From: Rhodococcus sp. ARC_M5
Lineage (GTDB): Bacteria; Actinomycetota; Actinomycetes; Mycobacteriales; Mycobacteriaceae
Direction of reading: 5' to 3'
Assembly (NCBI RefSeq): GCF_022810405.1
Contig: NZ_JALGQE010000025.1
Location: 1-51,110, forward strand
Length of the DNA stretch: 51,110 bases
The notes beneath the pieces are model-generated. The model searched no databases. It was given only the letters and a program-made list of their open reading frames with translations, and was not told where the DNA came from. Positions within the stretch are counted from its first letter, which is position 1; every line of letters starts with the position of its first letter. Below are positions 26,025 to 34,682 of this stretch, one piece after another. Made by a program: the position numbers and the translations under genes.

Positions 26025-27263
26025 ATGCACGTAGAAGCACTGTTCGGAGATGGTTCGTTGCGTCCGGTCTGGCCGCACGCGGATGCACTGATCACCAGCG
26101 AATGCCCGGGGCTTCGCTTCGCCGGCAAGTACGCCGACGTCGTCGCTCTGAGCAACGGTGATCCGACCGCGTTGCGGCCGTTCGTCGACGAGGACACCCG
26201 ACGCCGGGTGGCGAGCATGGCACCGCCGCGCACCGACACGGCGCTGGTGTTCGGAGCCAACGGATTCCTCGGCGCGCACCTGATCGGCCGACTCACTCGT
26301 GATTCCGCCGTCGAGGTCGTCTATGCGATGGTGCGCCCCACCGAGGAGGAGACGGCGTTCGAGCGCCTGCAGCGCACCTTCGACCAGTACGAGATCGAGG
26401 TCGACGCCGACAAGATTCGCATCGTCGAGGGCACTCCCACGACGTTCCGGTTCGGTCTCGACAAGGCTGCCTACTTCGATCTTGCTGCCGGAGTGGGGCA
26501 GATCTTCAATTGCGCCAGCTCGACCGACTACACCGAGAGCTATGCCGATCTGCGCGACGACTGGTTCGTGAGCGTCCTGCGCATTCTCGAATTCAGCATC
26601 ACCTCCACGCGTAAGCACCTCACCTACGTGGGCAGCATCGGAGCTCACCTCTACCAGAAGCCCGAGGATTTTCGCCGCCCGGATTCGTGGTGGTACTCGG
26701 GCTACGCGCAGATGAAGTGGGTCAACGCAACGCTTCTCGGGTGGCTCTCGATGTCGGACACCTACTCCGTCACCCTGTGCGAGGCCCCCTACATTCTCGG
26801 AAGTACCGAACTCGGCCGTGATCCCGGACGGGTGTACAGCTTCTGGCGCATCATCGAACTGGCCATCGCCGCCGGTGCCATCTGGGACGGCCCGGGAATG
26901 AACTACGTTCCGGTGGACGTGATGTGCGACGTCATGGCCGGCAATGCGCTGCGCAGTCACCCGTTGACGCGGCTCCTACCGAGCAACCCCACCGGTTACG
27001 GCCACGACCTCTACGCCGAGCTGCTCGGACTCGACCTGGTGAGCTGGGACGAGTTCAAAGAGCGCGTCAGTTCGCGCATTTCGCCTCGATTTGCCGAGAC
27101 GATGCTGGCCGACAACATCGATCAGCTGATGCGCCTGGTGCACAAGCCCGAGGCGATACTCCCACTCGACCACGACATCTCGTGGTGCGACCACCGCCGA
27201 CTGTTCGAGCTCTATTTCGAGAAAGCACAGCTCAAGACGCTCACGCCCGCCGCCGTCAACTGA
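26025..27263 (+). CDS. Thioester-reductase-like SDR (NAD(P)-binding, male-sterility type)
   Basis: Extended SDR of 412 aa, resembling the reductase domain of carboxylic acid reductases and NRPS R-domains without any adenylation or carrier domain. The cofactor motif GANGFLG is at residues 77-83 and the catalytic YxxxK at Tyr227/Lys231 (SGYAQMKW). About 70 residues precede the cofactor motif. ATG 26025 has AGGGGAGCGAG just upstream. It would reduce an acyl thioester, or a related carbonyl, to an aldehyde or alcohol. It heads a tight five-gene operon with a decarboxylase-like enzyme, an acyltransferase-like protein and an MmpL exporter, so a lipid product is likely. Confidence 0.8.
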   Translation: MHVEALFGDGSLRPVWPHADALITSECPGLRFAGKYADVVALSNGDPTALRPFVDEDTRRRVASMAPPRTDTALVFGANGFLGAHLIGRLTRDSAVEVVYAMVRPTEEETAFERLQRTFDQYEIEVDADKIRIVEGTPTTFRFGLDKAAYFDLAAGVGQIFNCASSTDYTESYADLRDDWFVSVLRILEFSITSTRKHLTYVGSIGAHLYQKPEDFRRPDSWWYSGYAQMKWVNATLLGWLSMSDTYSVTLCEAPYILGSTELGRDPGRVYSFWRIIELAIAAGAIWDGPGMNYVPVDVMCDVMAGNALRSHPLTRLLPSNPTGYGHDLYAELLGLDLVSWDEFKERVSSRISPRFAETMLADNIDQLMRLVHKPEAILPLDHDISWCDHRRLFELYFEKAQLKTLTPAAVN

Positions 27264-27264
27264 C

Positions 27265-27462
27265 GTGGCAGACGGATTCGAGCCCACCTCGGTGCGCCTA
27301 CGGGACGTACCCATCGGCCGCGAGGTGACCAACGGCGTTCTCTCGCTCGGCTTCTACGTGGTGTGTGGGCTGATCGGACTGCTGCCCGGCCCGGTGCGGA
27401 ACTGGGCAGCGGATGCCTTCGTGACCTGGTCGGAGAGCGTCGACGAACAGCGGCACAGCTGA
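27265..27462 (+). CDS. Small membrane protein of unknown function (65 aa)
   Basis: Starts at GTG 27265, one base after the reductase stop, and overlaps the next start by one base, so it is almost certainly translated. One hydrophobic segment (about residues 24-43, GVLSLGFYVVCGLIGLLPGP) lies between polar ends. I do not recognise a family. It may anchor the soluble enzymes of this operon at the membrane. Confidence 0.65.
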   Translation: MADGFEPTSVRLRDVPIGREVTNGVLSLGFYVVCGLIGLLPGPVRNWAADAFVTWSESVDEQRHS

Positions 27463-28202
27463 TGTCGTGGTGTCGGTGGGCCCTCGGCCTCGCTGCCGCG
27501 ACGGCAGCTCCGTTCGCGCTGTTCGTCTACTGGCGAACCCGGTTCTTCTTTCGCGATCCGCATCGAGTACCGCCCGCCGATCCGCGAGCGGTACTGGCTC
27601 CTGCGGACGGCTTCGTCACGTACGTCAAACGAGTGGAGGCAGGCAGTACCGCGTTCGCAGTCAAGAAGGGGCGAACCATTGCCCTCGACGAGATCGCCGG
27701 CGTCGCCGAAGCCGACAGCGGGTACCTCATCGGCATCTACATGTCCGAATACTCGGTACACCGCAATCGAATTCCGATCTCGGGCATCGTCAGGATGCGC
27801 CGACACCGATCTGCGGCACCGTTCAACAAGTCGATGGCCCGGGTCGGGGCCAATCTGCTGACGCGGCGAACTCCCTACGACGTGGGCTGCGACTACCTGC
27901 TCACCAACGAACGACTCACCGTGTCGATCGAGCACGCGTGCGGAGCCGTGGTGACGGTGACGCAGATAGCCGACCTGTGGGTCAATCGCATCGTTGCGCA
28001 CATCGCGGTGGGCGACACCGTCGAGCGCGGCGAGCAGTACGGAATGATCCGCTTCGGTTCTCAGTGCGACGTGTTCGTGCCCGACGCACTCGTCGACGAG
28101 ATCACTGTCCGGCCAGGCAATTACGTGTTCGCCGGCGAGACGACGGTGGTGCGTTCACCGATCCTCGTCGACGGCAGACAACCGAGCGAAGAGGAACGAT
28201 GA
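27462..28202 (+). CDS. Phosphatidylserine-decarboxylase-like enzyme
   Basis: Member of the PSD proenzyme family, 246 aa. An N-terminal hydrophobic helix (about 6-24) is followed by the FFRDP segment, the conserved His in SEYSVHRNRIPISG (His100) and the self-cleavage motif FGSQCD, where Ser200 would become the pyruvoyl cofactor. Cleavage would give a long beta and short alpha chain, as in bacterial PSD. The motif (Gly-Ser) is of the short archaeal/actinobacterial type rather than LGST. In this operon it may decarboxylate a lipid-linked serine or another amino acid; whether it is the cell's housekeeping PSD cannot be told from the window. Confidence 0.8.
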   Translation: MSWCRWALGLAAATAAPFALFVYWRTRFFFRDPHRVPPADPRAVLAPADGFVTYVKRVEAGSTAFAVKKGRTIALDEIAGVAEADSGYLIGIYMSEYSVHRNRIPISGIVRMRRHRSAAPFNKSMARVGANLLTRRTPYDVGCDYLLTNERLTVSIEHACGAVVTVTQIADLWVNRIVAHIAVGDTVERGEQYGMIRFGSQCDVFVPDALVDEITVRPGNYVFAGETTVVRSPILVDGRQPSEEER

Positions 28203-29353
28203 TCACGATCGAAGAGGTCGACGGCAAAGCCGGTTGGCGTGAATTCGAGTCCGTCTCGGACCTGGTCTACCAGGGCGATCCGTACCGCCTACCCGACGAG
28301 TCGATGGACCTGGGCCGAATTCTCATCGCACCGCCGCCCTCGGTTGCCGCCACCCGCGTCACGAAAGCATTTCTGGCTCGCGAGAACGGGATTGCCGTCG
28401 GTCGCGTCGTGGCCATCCACGATCTGTCGTTCACCGAGTACACGGGGGAGCCGATCGGCTTCTTCGGCTTCTACGAGGCGGTCGACGATCACGACGTCGC
28501 CGAAGCGCTGCTCGACGCTGCGGCGCACTGGCTTTCGGCGCGCGGACTCGCGACGATTTCCGGGCCCTTCGGTCCGTCGATGTTCTACAGCGCAGGCATC
28601 GTCGTCGACGAGGTCCCGGCGCTGCCCCTGGTGGGGATGCCGCACAATCCGCTCTACTACGCGGCCCACTTCGAGAAGTGGGGTCTGATGGCGGTCAAGG
28701 ACTTCTACAGTTACCTTTTCGACGACCCGTGCATCATCTACAACGACCCCAAATACGCGCGGCACATGCAGATCTTCGAGAAGATCAAGGCGCGATCCGA
28801 GGTGACGTTCCGGTCGATGAAATACCGGACGTTGCGACGCGACGCGAGCATCGTGCGGGATCTCTACAACAAGACGTTCGTGAACTTCTGGGGCTTCTCG
28901 CCGCTGTCCTACACGGAACTGTTCGAGTTGCTGAAGATGATGCTTCCGGTCATCGATCGTCGGCTCACCCTGCTGGCCGAACTCGACGGCAAGCCCGTCG
29001 GCTTTCTGATGGGAATCCCGGACGTCAATCAGGCCGCCGCGAAGGCGTCGCACCTGAAGTCGCGCTGGGCACGAGACCTGGTGACGCTGTGGCACGTCAA
29101 GCGTCCGGGTCGCACGGAGGTCATCGACGGAGTGCGGGTGGACATGCTGTTCGTCGATCCGGATTGCCCCGATCGAGCCGTGTCCTCTCTGCTGATCATG
29201 GAGATGTCGGTGCGTATGCGCGATCTCGGGTTCACGCGCGTCGAAGCGGCTCCCGTGCTCGACGACAGTCCGTGGATGAAGGGCTCGGTCCTGTCCCGGA
29301 CGAAACTCGCTCCGCACCGCACGTACCGCATCTTCAGCCGGGAGTTGACGTAG
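28199..29353 (+). CDS. YghO-like GNAT-fold acyltransferase
   Basis: Protein of 384 aa resembling the YghO group of two-domain GNAT-like proteins. Recognisable parts are GFFGFYEAVDDHDVAEALLD, GPFGPSMFYSAGIVVDE and MPHNPLYYAAHFEKWGL; a second half has RRDASIVRDLYNKTF and LAELDGKPVGFLMGIPD, a GNAT-like strand. YghO homologues sit in lipid gene clusters, but I know of no proven reaction. The ATG overlaps the PSD-like stop (ATGA), and MmpL starts right after its TAG. Confidence 0.7.
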   Translation: MITIEEVDGKAGWREFESVSDLVYQGDPYRLPDESMDLGRILIAPPPSVAATRVTKAFLARENGIAVGRVVAIHDLSFTEYTGEPIGFFGFYEAVDDHDVAEALLDAAAHWLSARGLATISGPFGPSMFYSAGIVVDEVPALPLVGMPHNPLYYAAHFEKWGLMAVKDFYSYLFDDPCIIYNDPKYARHMQIFEKIKARSEVTFRSMKYRTLRRDASIVRDLYNKTFVNFWGFSPLSYTELFELLKMMLPVIDRRLTLLAELDGKPVGFLMGIPDVNQAAAKASHLKSRWARDLVTLWHVKRPGRTEVIDGVRVDMLFVDPDCPDRAVSSLLIMEMSVRMRDLGFTRVEAAPVLDDSPWMKGSVLSRTKLAPHRTYRIFSRELT

Positions 29354-31573
29354 ATGACCGACACGATCTCGCGAATCGACCCGCAGGTGAGCTGCGGAAA
29401 CATCGGCGACCGGTGGGGTCGACTGGTCGCGCGGCGACGCTGGGTGGTGCTGGCGATCTGGACGCTGCTGGCGGTGGGATCCGCGATTCTGTACCCAGCG
29501 CTGCAGAACTCCCTGGTGGGGGCCAACTTCTCCGTTCCCGGAACCGAATCCAGCCGCGCCGACCAACTGGTCGAGCAGCATTTCGCGTCCTTCGGCTCGG
29601 AACAGCTCGTCGTCACGTTCACCTCGGATTCGGTGGACAGCCGGAACCCGGCCTTTCGCGCACGGGTGGCCGAGGTCGTCTCGTCACTGAGGCAGTCACC
29701 GGACGTACTGCGTGTCGTCGACCCCTACGAGAGCGCAGGATTCGTCCCGACGATCTCCGACGACGGGACCTCGGCGCTCGCATTCGTCGGCATCGGCGGA
29801 GAGGCCAGCGATCGGATCGCAGTGGCCGAACGCGTGCAGGAGATGATCGGCGGTGCGTCCGGTGATGGCGTCGAGGTGGCGGTGACGGGCTACTCGCCGA
29901 TGACCGTCGATCTCACCCGCGTCGAATCCGAGGACGCCGTGCGGGCCGAGAGCATCGGTCTGCCCATCGCTTTCGTGGTGCTGGTTCTGGCGCTGGGTTC
30001 CGTGGTCGCGGGCATCGTGCCGCTGGTCACCACCGGAATCGGAGTGCTGGCGGCGTTCGGCATGTTCGCGTTGCTGTCCAACGTGATGACCTTCGATGTT
30101 CTCGTCACCACGGTGGCGGCGATGTTCGGTCTGGGTCTGGGAATCGACTACGCACTCTTCATCGTCAGTCGGTTCCGGGAGGAGATCGGGCGGGCCGGAC
30201 CCGGTGAAGATTCGGACAGGACCGAGCGCGCGGTGGGGGCGGCCATGGGCACCGCCGGACACATCATCGTCATCTCCGGTCTGGTCGTGTTGATCGCACT
30301 CGGAGCCCTCGCGATCGTCGATGTCCCTGCGGTGCAGAGCATCTCGTTGGTCGTCGCGCTCACCATCGCCACCGTCGTCGTGGTCGCGTGGACCCTGCTG
30401 CCGGCACTTCTCGCGGTGCTGGGAACGCGCATCGGGGCCTGGTCGCTGCCGCGACGATTCCAACCTCCCTCGGTCGACGAGCACGACGCCGCAGTTCCCA
30501 CGTGGTGGTCGCGGTGGGCGCAGCACGTCATCGAGCGCCCCTGGCGTTACACGGTCGCATCCGCCGCCGTCCTCATCGTCTGCCTGGTTCCCATCGGTTC
30601 GATCTCGTACGGGGTCGATCTCGGTGCCGAGGCGCTGAGCGCGGAACCGTCCGGACGAGCCAACACGGTCCTGACCGAGAAGTTCGCGCCCGGCACCATC
30701 TCGCCCATCACCATCGTGTTCACCGGCGAGGACGACAGTCCATTGGGACCGCAGCAGATCGCCACGGTCGACGCGTTCGCGAACTCCGTGCGCGGAGACG
30801 ATCGCGTCGCCTACGCGTTGGCGCAACCCGAGGGCGGCCGGTCGTTGCTGATCGTGGTCCCGTCGGTCCCGATCGACTCGACGGAGGCCGCCGACCTCGT
30901 CGAAACCCTGCGTTCTCAGGCAGTTCTCGCCGGTGACGTGGACGGCACCAGCGTGTCCGTGGGCGGTACCACCGCGCTGGTGGTCGACGCATCCGAGGAG
31001 ATCTCCGGCAAGTTCGTCTGGGTCGTCGCCGCGGTACTGGCCTTTTCTCTCTGTTACTTGGCCGTCGTGTTTCGCAGCGTGGTGATCCCGCTCAAGGCCG
31101 TCGCCATGAACCTGCTGGTCACCGGGGCAGCGCTGGGTGCCACCGTCGCCGTCTTCCAATGGGGTTGGGGTTCGAGCATTCTCGGCTTCGAGAGCCCGGG
31201 TTACATCCAGGTGTATCTACCGGTGACGGTGTTCGCCGTGGTCTTCGGTCTGTCGATGGACTACGAGGTGTTCCTCATCGGCCGTATGCGAGAAGTGTTC
31301 GTGCGGGGAGCGAGCAACGACGTCGCCGTCGTCGACGGCATCGAACACACCGCCAGGCCGATCACCGCCGCCGCCGCAATCATGATCGCCGTGTTCGCCA
31401 GCTTCCTCACCGCAGACGTGCTCGAGCTCAAACAGTTCGGCTTCGCTCTTGCCATCGCGGTGCTGTTCGACGCCGTGCTGGTGCGCATGATGCTGGTGCC
31501 GGCGATGATGAAGCTCTTCGGCGAGCGCAACTGGTGGCCCGGTACGCGGAATCGTCAGGTGGTCGGCAACTGA
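29354..31573 (+). CDS. MmpL/RND-family lipid transporter
   Basis: Membrane exporter of 739 aa. Two MMPL halves each begin with one helix and an outside domain, then five helices. The proton-relay Asp-Tyr pairs are in GLGIDYALFIVSRFREE and GLSMDYEVFLIGRMREVF. This is the compact type, without the long cytoplasmic tail of MmpL3. In mycolic-acid bacteria MmpL proteins export lipids and glycolipids made by adjacent genes, so it probably exports the product of the four preceding genes. It starts at the base following the previous stop. The 3' end overlaps the convergent anti-sigma gene by 19 bases. Confidence 0.9.
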   Translation: MTDTISRIDPQVSCGNIGDRWGRLVARRRWVVLAIWTLLAVGSAILYPALQNSLVGANFSVPGTESSRADQLVEQHFASFGSEQLVVTFTSDSVDSRNPAFRARVAEVVSSLRQSPDVLRVVDPYESAGFVPTISDDGTSALAFVGIGGEASDRIAVAERVQEMIGGASGDGVEVAVTGYSPMTVDLTRVESEDAVRAESIGLPIAFVVLVLALGSVVAGIVPLVTTGIGVLAAFGMFALLSNVMTFDVLVTTVAAMFGLGLGIDYALFIVSRFREEIGRAGPGEDSDRTERAVGAAMGTAGHIIVISGLVVLIALGALAIVDVPAVQSISLVVALTIATVVVVAWTLLPALLAVLGTRIGAWSLPRRFQPPSVDEHDAAVPTWWSRWAQHVIERPWRYTVASAAVLIVCLVPIGSISYGVDLGAEALSAEPSGRANTVLTEKFAPGTISPITIVFTGEDDSPLGPQQIATVDAFANSVRGDDRVAYALAQPEGGRSLLIVVPSVPIDSTEAADLVETLRSQAVLAGDVDGTSVSVGGTTALVVDASEEISGKFVWVVAAVLAFSLCYLAVVFRSVVIPLKAVAMNLLVTGAALGATVAVFQWGWGSSILGFESPGYIQVYLPVTVFAVVFGLSMDYEVFLIGRMREVFVRGASNDVAVVDGIEHTARPITAAAAIMIAVFASFLTADVLELKQFGFALAIAVLFDAVLVRMMLVPAMMKLFGERNWWPGTRNRQVVGN

Positions 31574-32271
31574 GCCGACGCCAGCAGCGAGCCGTCCGCG
31601 CCGCGGATCTCGATCTCGGTGACGTCGCCGCGAAGTACCGCCGCGTTCATGCGGCATTCGATGGTGACGTCGCTACCGAGAAACGTGCCGGACGGGAGTT
31701 CGGTGCCCCACCGATCGACGAGGACGACCTCGTACGGGCCTCGATCGGACACGCCGTCCATGTCGAGGAACGTCTCGGTGCCCCACGTGTGCGCAACGAG
31801 GCCGCCCTCGATGTCCACGCTCGGCATGCTCGTGGTGAAAGCGACCTGCTCGTAGGCACCCAGGGTTCCCGGAGGTCCGGTGATCGCGGCCGGTGGATCC
31901 TCGGGTTGCGGTCGAGAGGCGTCGATACCGAGCACGACGCCGCTGCCGACGACCAGCCCCGCGATCGCGGCGGCGGCCGCCAGGCCGGCCGATCTGCGCG
32001 GTCCACGTGTCCGCTGGGGTGGCCACGCAGAGCCGGGTGACGTACCCAGAACTCGGGCGCGGAGGTCGGGTGACGTCGATGCTTCGAGCCACGGTTCGGT
32101 CGGACCGCGACGACCGAGAGTCCCGGTCAGCGCGCGCAGTTCGGCGATGTCCCTGTCGACGGTGGGATCGGATGCTGCGAGCTCGCGTAGCTCGGCGGCC
32201 TCGGTGTCGTCGAGGTCGTCGCCGACGGCAGCGGCGATCAGTTCGGCTCGGCGATCGTCTCGGGCGTTCAT
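31555..32271 (-). CDS. Anti-sigma factor (RskA-like)
   Basis: Protein of 238 aa. The cytoplasmic N-terminal anti-sigma domain (residues 1-90) has the acidic pattern LDDTEAAELRELAASDPTVDRDIAEL. One membrane helix (about 95-113) is followed by an outside C-terminal domain of the RskA/SigK-anti-sigma type. It overlaps the sigma gene by four bases, so the two are made together. It should hold the sigma factor inactive until an envelope signal triggers its cleavage. Confidence 0.88.
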   Translation of the reverse strand: MNARDDRRAELIAAAVGDDLDDTEAAELRELAASDPTVDRDIAELRALTGTLGRRGPTEPWLEASTSPDLRARVLGTSPGSAWPPQRTRGPRRSAGLAAAAAIAGLVVGSGVVLGIDASRPQPEDPPAAITGPPGTLGAYEQVAFTTSMPSVDIEGGLVAHTWGTETFLDMDGVSDRGPYEVVLVDRWGTELPSGTFLGSDVTIECRMNAAVLRGDVTEIEIRGADGSLLASAQLPTT

Positions 32272-32837
32272 GCTTCCTCCTGTCCGTCGAGATGGTCTCG
32301 CAGCGCCCTCAGTGCGTAGAAGGCGCGAGTGCGCAATGTTCGTACGGCAACGCCCGTCGACTCGGACAGTTCCGCATAGGTGGTTCCCGCCAGGTGCACC
32401 GCAACGACGACCTGCCGATGATCGGGAGAGAGAAGGGCGAGCGCGGCGATGATGCGCAGTCGCTCGTCCACGTCGGGACTGGTGTCACGCGAGATCGCGA
32501 CCGATCGTCGGTCGAGGTCCTCGATCCTTTCCGACGCCGGCTTCGGCATTCTGCTCAGAGACCGTTGGACGTCGACGATCACATTGCGCTCGATGGCGAA
32601 CAGCCAGGTACGCAGCGCTCCTCGGCTGGGCTCGAATCGGGACCGGGCCCGCCATGCGCGAAGGAACGTCTCCTGGACGCAGTCCTCGGCAAGCGCTCGG
32701 TCGCGCAGTGCGTTGACGGCGAAACCGAGCATGGCCGACGCATGCTCGTCGTACGCGGCAGCGACGTCGAAGTGCAGTTCGATCACGCTCCCGATGCTCA
32801 TGACAGTGACTACGTCGACGGACCCCCGGACGTTCAT
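32268..32837 (-). CDS. ECF sigma factor (SigK-like arrangement)
   Basis: Sigma-70 group 4 protein of 189 aa (177 aa if the Met at 32801 is used). Region 2 is seen in DEHASAMLGFAVNALRDRALAEDCVQETFLRAW, and region 4 in LSPDHRQVVVAVHLAGTTYAELSESTGVAVRTLRTR, a helix-turn-helix. Gene order sigma/anti-sigma and the divergent surface-protein gene recall SigK-RskA with MPT70/83 in mycobacteria. Its targets probably include the divergent CHRD and sortase genes; this is inference. Confidence 0.9.
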   Translation of the reverse strand: MNVRGSVDVVTVMSIGSVIELHFDVAAAYDEHASAMLGFAVNALRDRALAEDCVQETFLRAWRARSRFEPSRGALRTWLFAIERNVIVDVQRSLSRMPKPASERIEDLDRRSVAISRDTSPDVDERLRIIAALALLSPDHRQVVVAVHLAGTTYAELSESTGVAVRTLRTRAFYALRALRDHLDGQEEA

Positions 32838-32945
32838 ATCCGAGACTGGAGTATTTCTTTACCGAATTTTGAACATCGTGGCATCGACCGTCGTACACCT
32901 CTGCACGGGCTCGCCTGCCCGATGCTCCCACGGAAGGCCCACGAG

Positions 32946-33722
32946 ATGACCAGACGCTCGATCACCCGCCCGACCATGTCCGTCCGCGGCACCGCCACCG
33001 CAGTCGTCGGCGGCACGGCCGCTGCACTGATGCTGTTCACCGCGGCCCCGGCCGGTGCCGATACCCCCGTTGCCGAACCGGACTCGTTCACCAGCGCGTT
33101 CACCGCGATGGCAACTCCCGACCAGGTGGTGAACGGCGACGGTGTCGCCACTCCGGGCCAGCCGGGCGCGACGGGCACGTTCACGCTGCGCATCAATTCC
33201 GATCTCGACATCGTCTGCTACGACATCGCGCTCGACGGCGTCACCGGCGATTACATGAGCCCGGCCAAGACCGCCACGCACATTCACGAGGCGGCGGCGG
33301 GTGCTGCGGGACCTCCGCGTCTGGCGTTCCCGAACCCGACGCCGATCGGTGACGGCCCACGTTCGAGCACCGGCTGCATGCAGGGACCGTTCACCACCGG
33401 CCTGACGCCGGCCGGTGCCGACGCCGACAGTGGAACCGGATTCACGCTGGACCAGATCGAAGCAAATCCGGCGGGCTTCGCGGCCGACACCCACACCGTC
33501 GACTTCGTGGCCGGAGCGGTACGCGGACAGCTGACGCAGATTCCGGTCGGCTCCGTCGCCACCGGAGGTGGCGGTTCGGCTCTGGCCGCGGCGTCCGATT
33601 CGGCCTCCAGTAATGCGGTGCCCGTCGTCGGCGCGGTTGCCCTCGGCGCAGTAGTCCTGGGTGCAACGGCGATCGCGGGAGTGACGTTGGTTGCTCGCCG
33701 CAGCGGAACGGCACGCAGCTGA
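32946..33722 (+). CDS. Secreted CHRD-domain surface protein
   Basis: Protein of 258 aa. Sec signal peptide (about residues 1-38, ending APAGADTP) is followed by a CHRD domain (45-205) with the typical ATHIHEAAAGAAGPP segment and a final VRGQL strand. A C-terminal membrane helix (about 225-250) and a basic tail RRSGTARS follow. There is no LPxTG, though VATGG precedes the helix. It sits between the ECF sigma gene and a sortase-like gene, so it may be a cell-wall-linked surface protein. The short gap 32838-32945 must hold both promoters. Confidence 0.85.
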   Translation: MTRRSITRPTMSVRGTATAVVGGTAAALMLFTAAPAGADTPVAEPDSFTSAFTAMATPDQVVNGDGVATPGQPGATGTFTLRINSDLDIVCYDIALDGVTGDYMSPAKTATHIHEAAAGAAGPPRLAFPNPTPIGDGPRSSTGCMQGPFTTGLTPAGADADSGTGFTLDQIEANPAGFAADTHTVDFVAGAVRGQLTQIPVGSVATGGGGSALAAASDSASSNAVPVVGAVALGAVVLGATAIAGVTLVARRSGTARS

Positions 33723-34354
33723 GATCTCGGCTCCTGGTTGCTGTTACGGCAGTGGTGGTGGTGACGGGCTGTACGTCCGCACCGCCGCCATCTGCCGCAC
33801 CATCACCACCTGCCGCACCAACACCTACCTCGGTACCACCTGCCGCACCAGCGACCGAGTCCTCGACCGCTGGAGATTTGCCGGGACCGGGCCCGACGGC
33901 GGATTTCGCGGCGCAGGCACCGACCCGGCTCAGCGTCGAGGCCATCGACCTCGACGAGCCGTTGATCGGCCTCCATCTCACCGAGAACGGCGAGATGGAG
34001 GTGCCGAGCGACTACGACGACGTCGGGTGGTTCACCGGCGGCGGCAGACCGGGCGTGATCGGTAGTCCTACCGTGCTGGCCGGGCACGTGGATTCCACGA
34101 CCGGTCCCGCAGTGTTCGATCGGTTGTCGGAGCTTCGACCGGGAGATGTCGTGACGGTGGGGGACGGGACGGGTGGTCGAGTCGACTACCGCATCGATCG
34201 GGTCGGCGACTACGGCAAAGTGGAGTTCCCGACGGTGCAGGTCTTCGGGGCGGTGCCCACCGACGAGATCAGGCTGATCACGTGCTCGGGCGACTTCGAC
34301 GCCTCGGTGGGCAGTTACGAGCGCAACCTCGTCGTCTACGGAGTGCGGCAATAG
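33719..34354 (+). CDS. Class F-like sortase with lipoprotein signal
   Basis: The sortase domain has His in LAGHVDS, Cys in RLITCSG and Arg in YERNLVVYG, all three catalytic residues. A Pro/Ala-rich linker follows a lipobox VVTGC. The first standard start (GTG 33752) would leave only six residues before the lipobox Cys. A CTG at 33719, overlapping the previous stop as CTGA, would give a proper signal peptide (MRSRLLVAVTAVVVVTGC, 211 aa in total). I favour that non-standard start, with translation coupled to the CHRD gene. It may attach the CHRD protein, or act on another substrate. Confidence 0.75.
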   Translation: MRSRLLVAVTAVVVVTGCTSAPPPSAAPSPPAAPTPTSVPPAAPATESSTAGDLPGPGPTADFAAQAPTRLSVEAIDLDEPLIGLHLTENGEMEVPSDYDDVGWFTGGGRPGVIGSPTVLAGHVDSTTGPAVFDRLSELRPGDVVTVGDGTGGRVDYRIDRVGDYGKVEFPTVQVFGAVPTDEIRLITCSGDFDASVGSYERNLVVYGVRQ

Positions 34355-34363
34355 CCCAGCGTT

Positions 34364-34393
34364 TTGGAGTTGACGCGGAGGATGTTGTAACCT
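34364..34393 (+). promoter_or_regulatory. Probable promoter of the rplJ-rplL operon
   Basis: TTGGAG (34364-34369) and TAACCT (34388-34393) are spaced 18 bases apart, 290 bases before rplJ, directly after the sortase gene. The long leader that follows is expected for rplJ. Confidence 0.45.
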
Positions 34394-34439
34394 GAACAAC
34401 GGTTCGGATCACGAGTGCTCGCACTCCGGTCCAGACCGC

Positions 34440-34675
34440 CCAATCAAGTTCTACCCAAGACCGTTGGTCACCGCCTTCTCGAAGGATTCACTTCCGGGAG
34501 TTGCGCGGTTGAAGGTCCGAGATCGTGTCGGACGGCCCACGCAGGAGAACGAGGTAGGGAACCTGTCTGCAGTCCTCGCGACTGCCTGCTCGTTCACGCC
34601 CCGTGTGCTTCTTGCGCCGGGGCGTTCGTCGTTTTCCGGCCCTCTCGCGATCGACACAACTTCCCACGAGAGGAG
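34440..34675 (+). promoter_or_regulatory. Putative ribosomal protein L10 leader
   Basis: The 290-base untranslated stretch before rplJ can fold: GAACGAG (about 34548-34554) pairs with CTCGTTC (34590-34596), and further G/C stems lie around it. In bacteria the L10 leader binds the L10-L12 complex and shuts down its own translation. The match to the family is by position and by the hairpin, not by an alignment. Confidence 0.5.
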
Positions 34676-34682
34676 GCGAAGT

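Noticed and set aside
34440..34680. Possible N-terminal extension of L10 from 34464
   Set aside because: L10 starts at MAKPEK with a strong ribosome site; the upstream stretch is the leader RNA.
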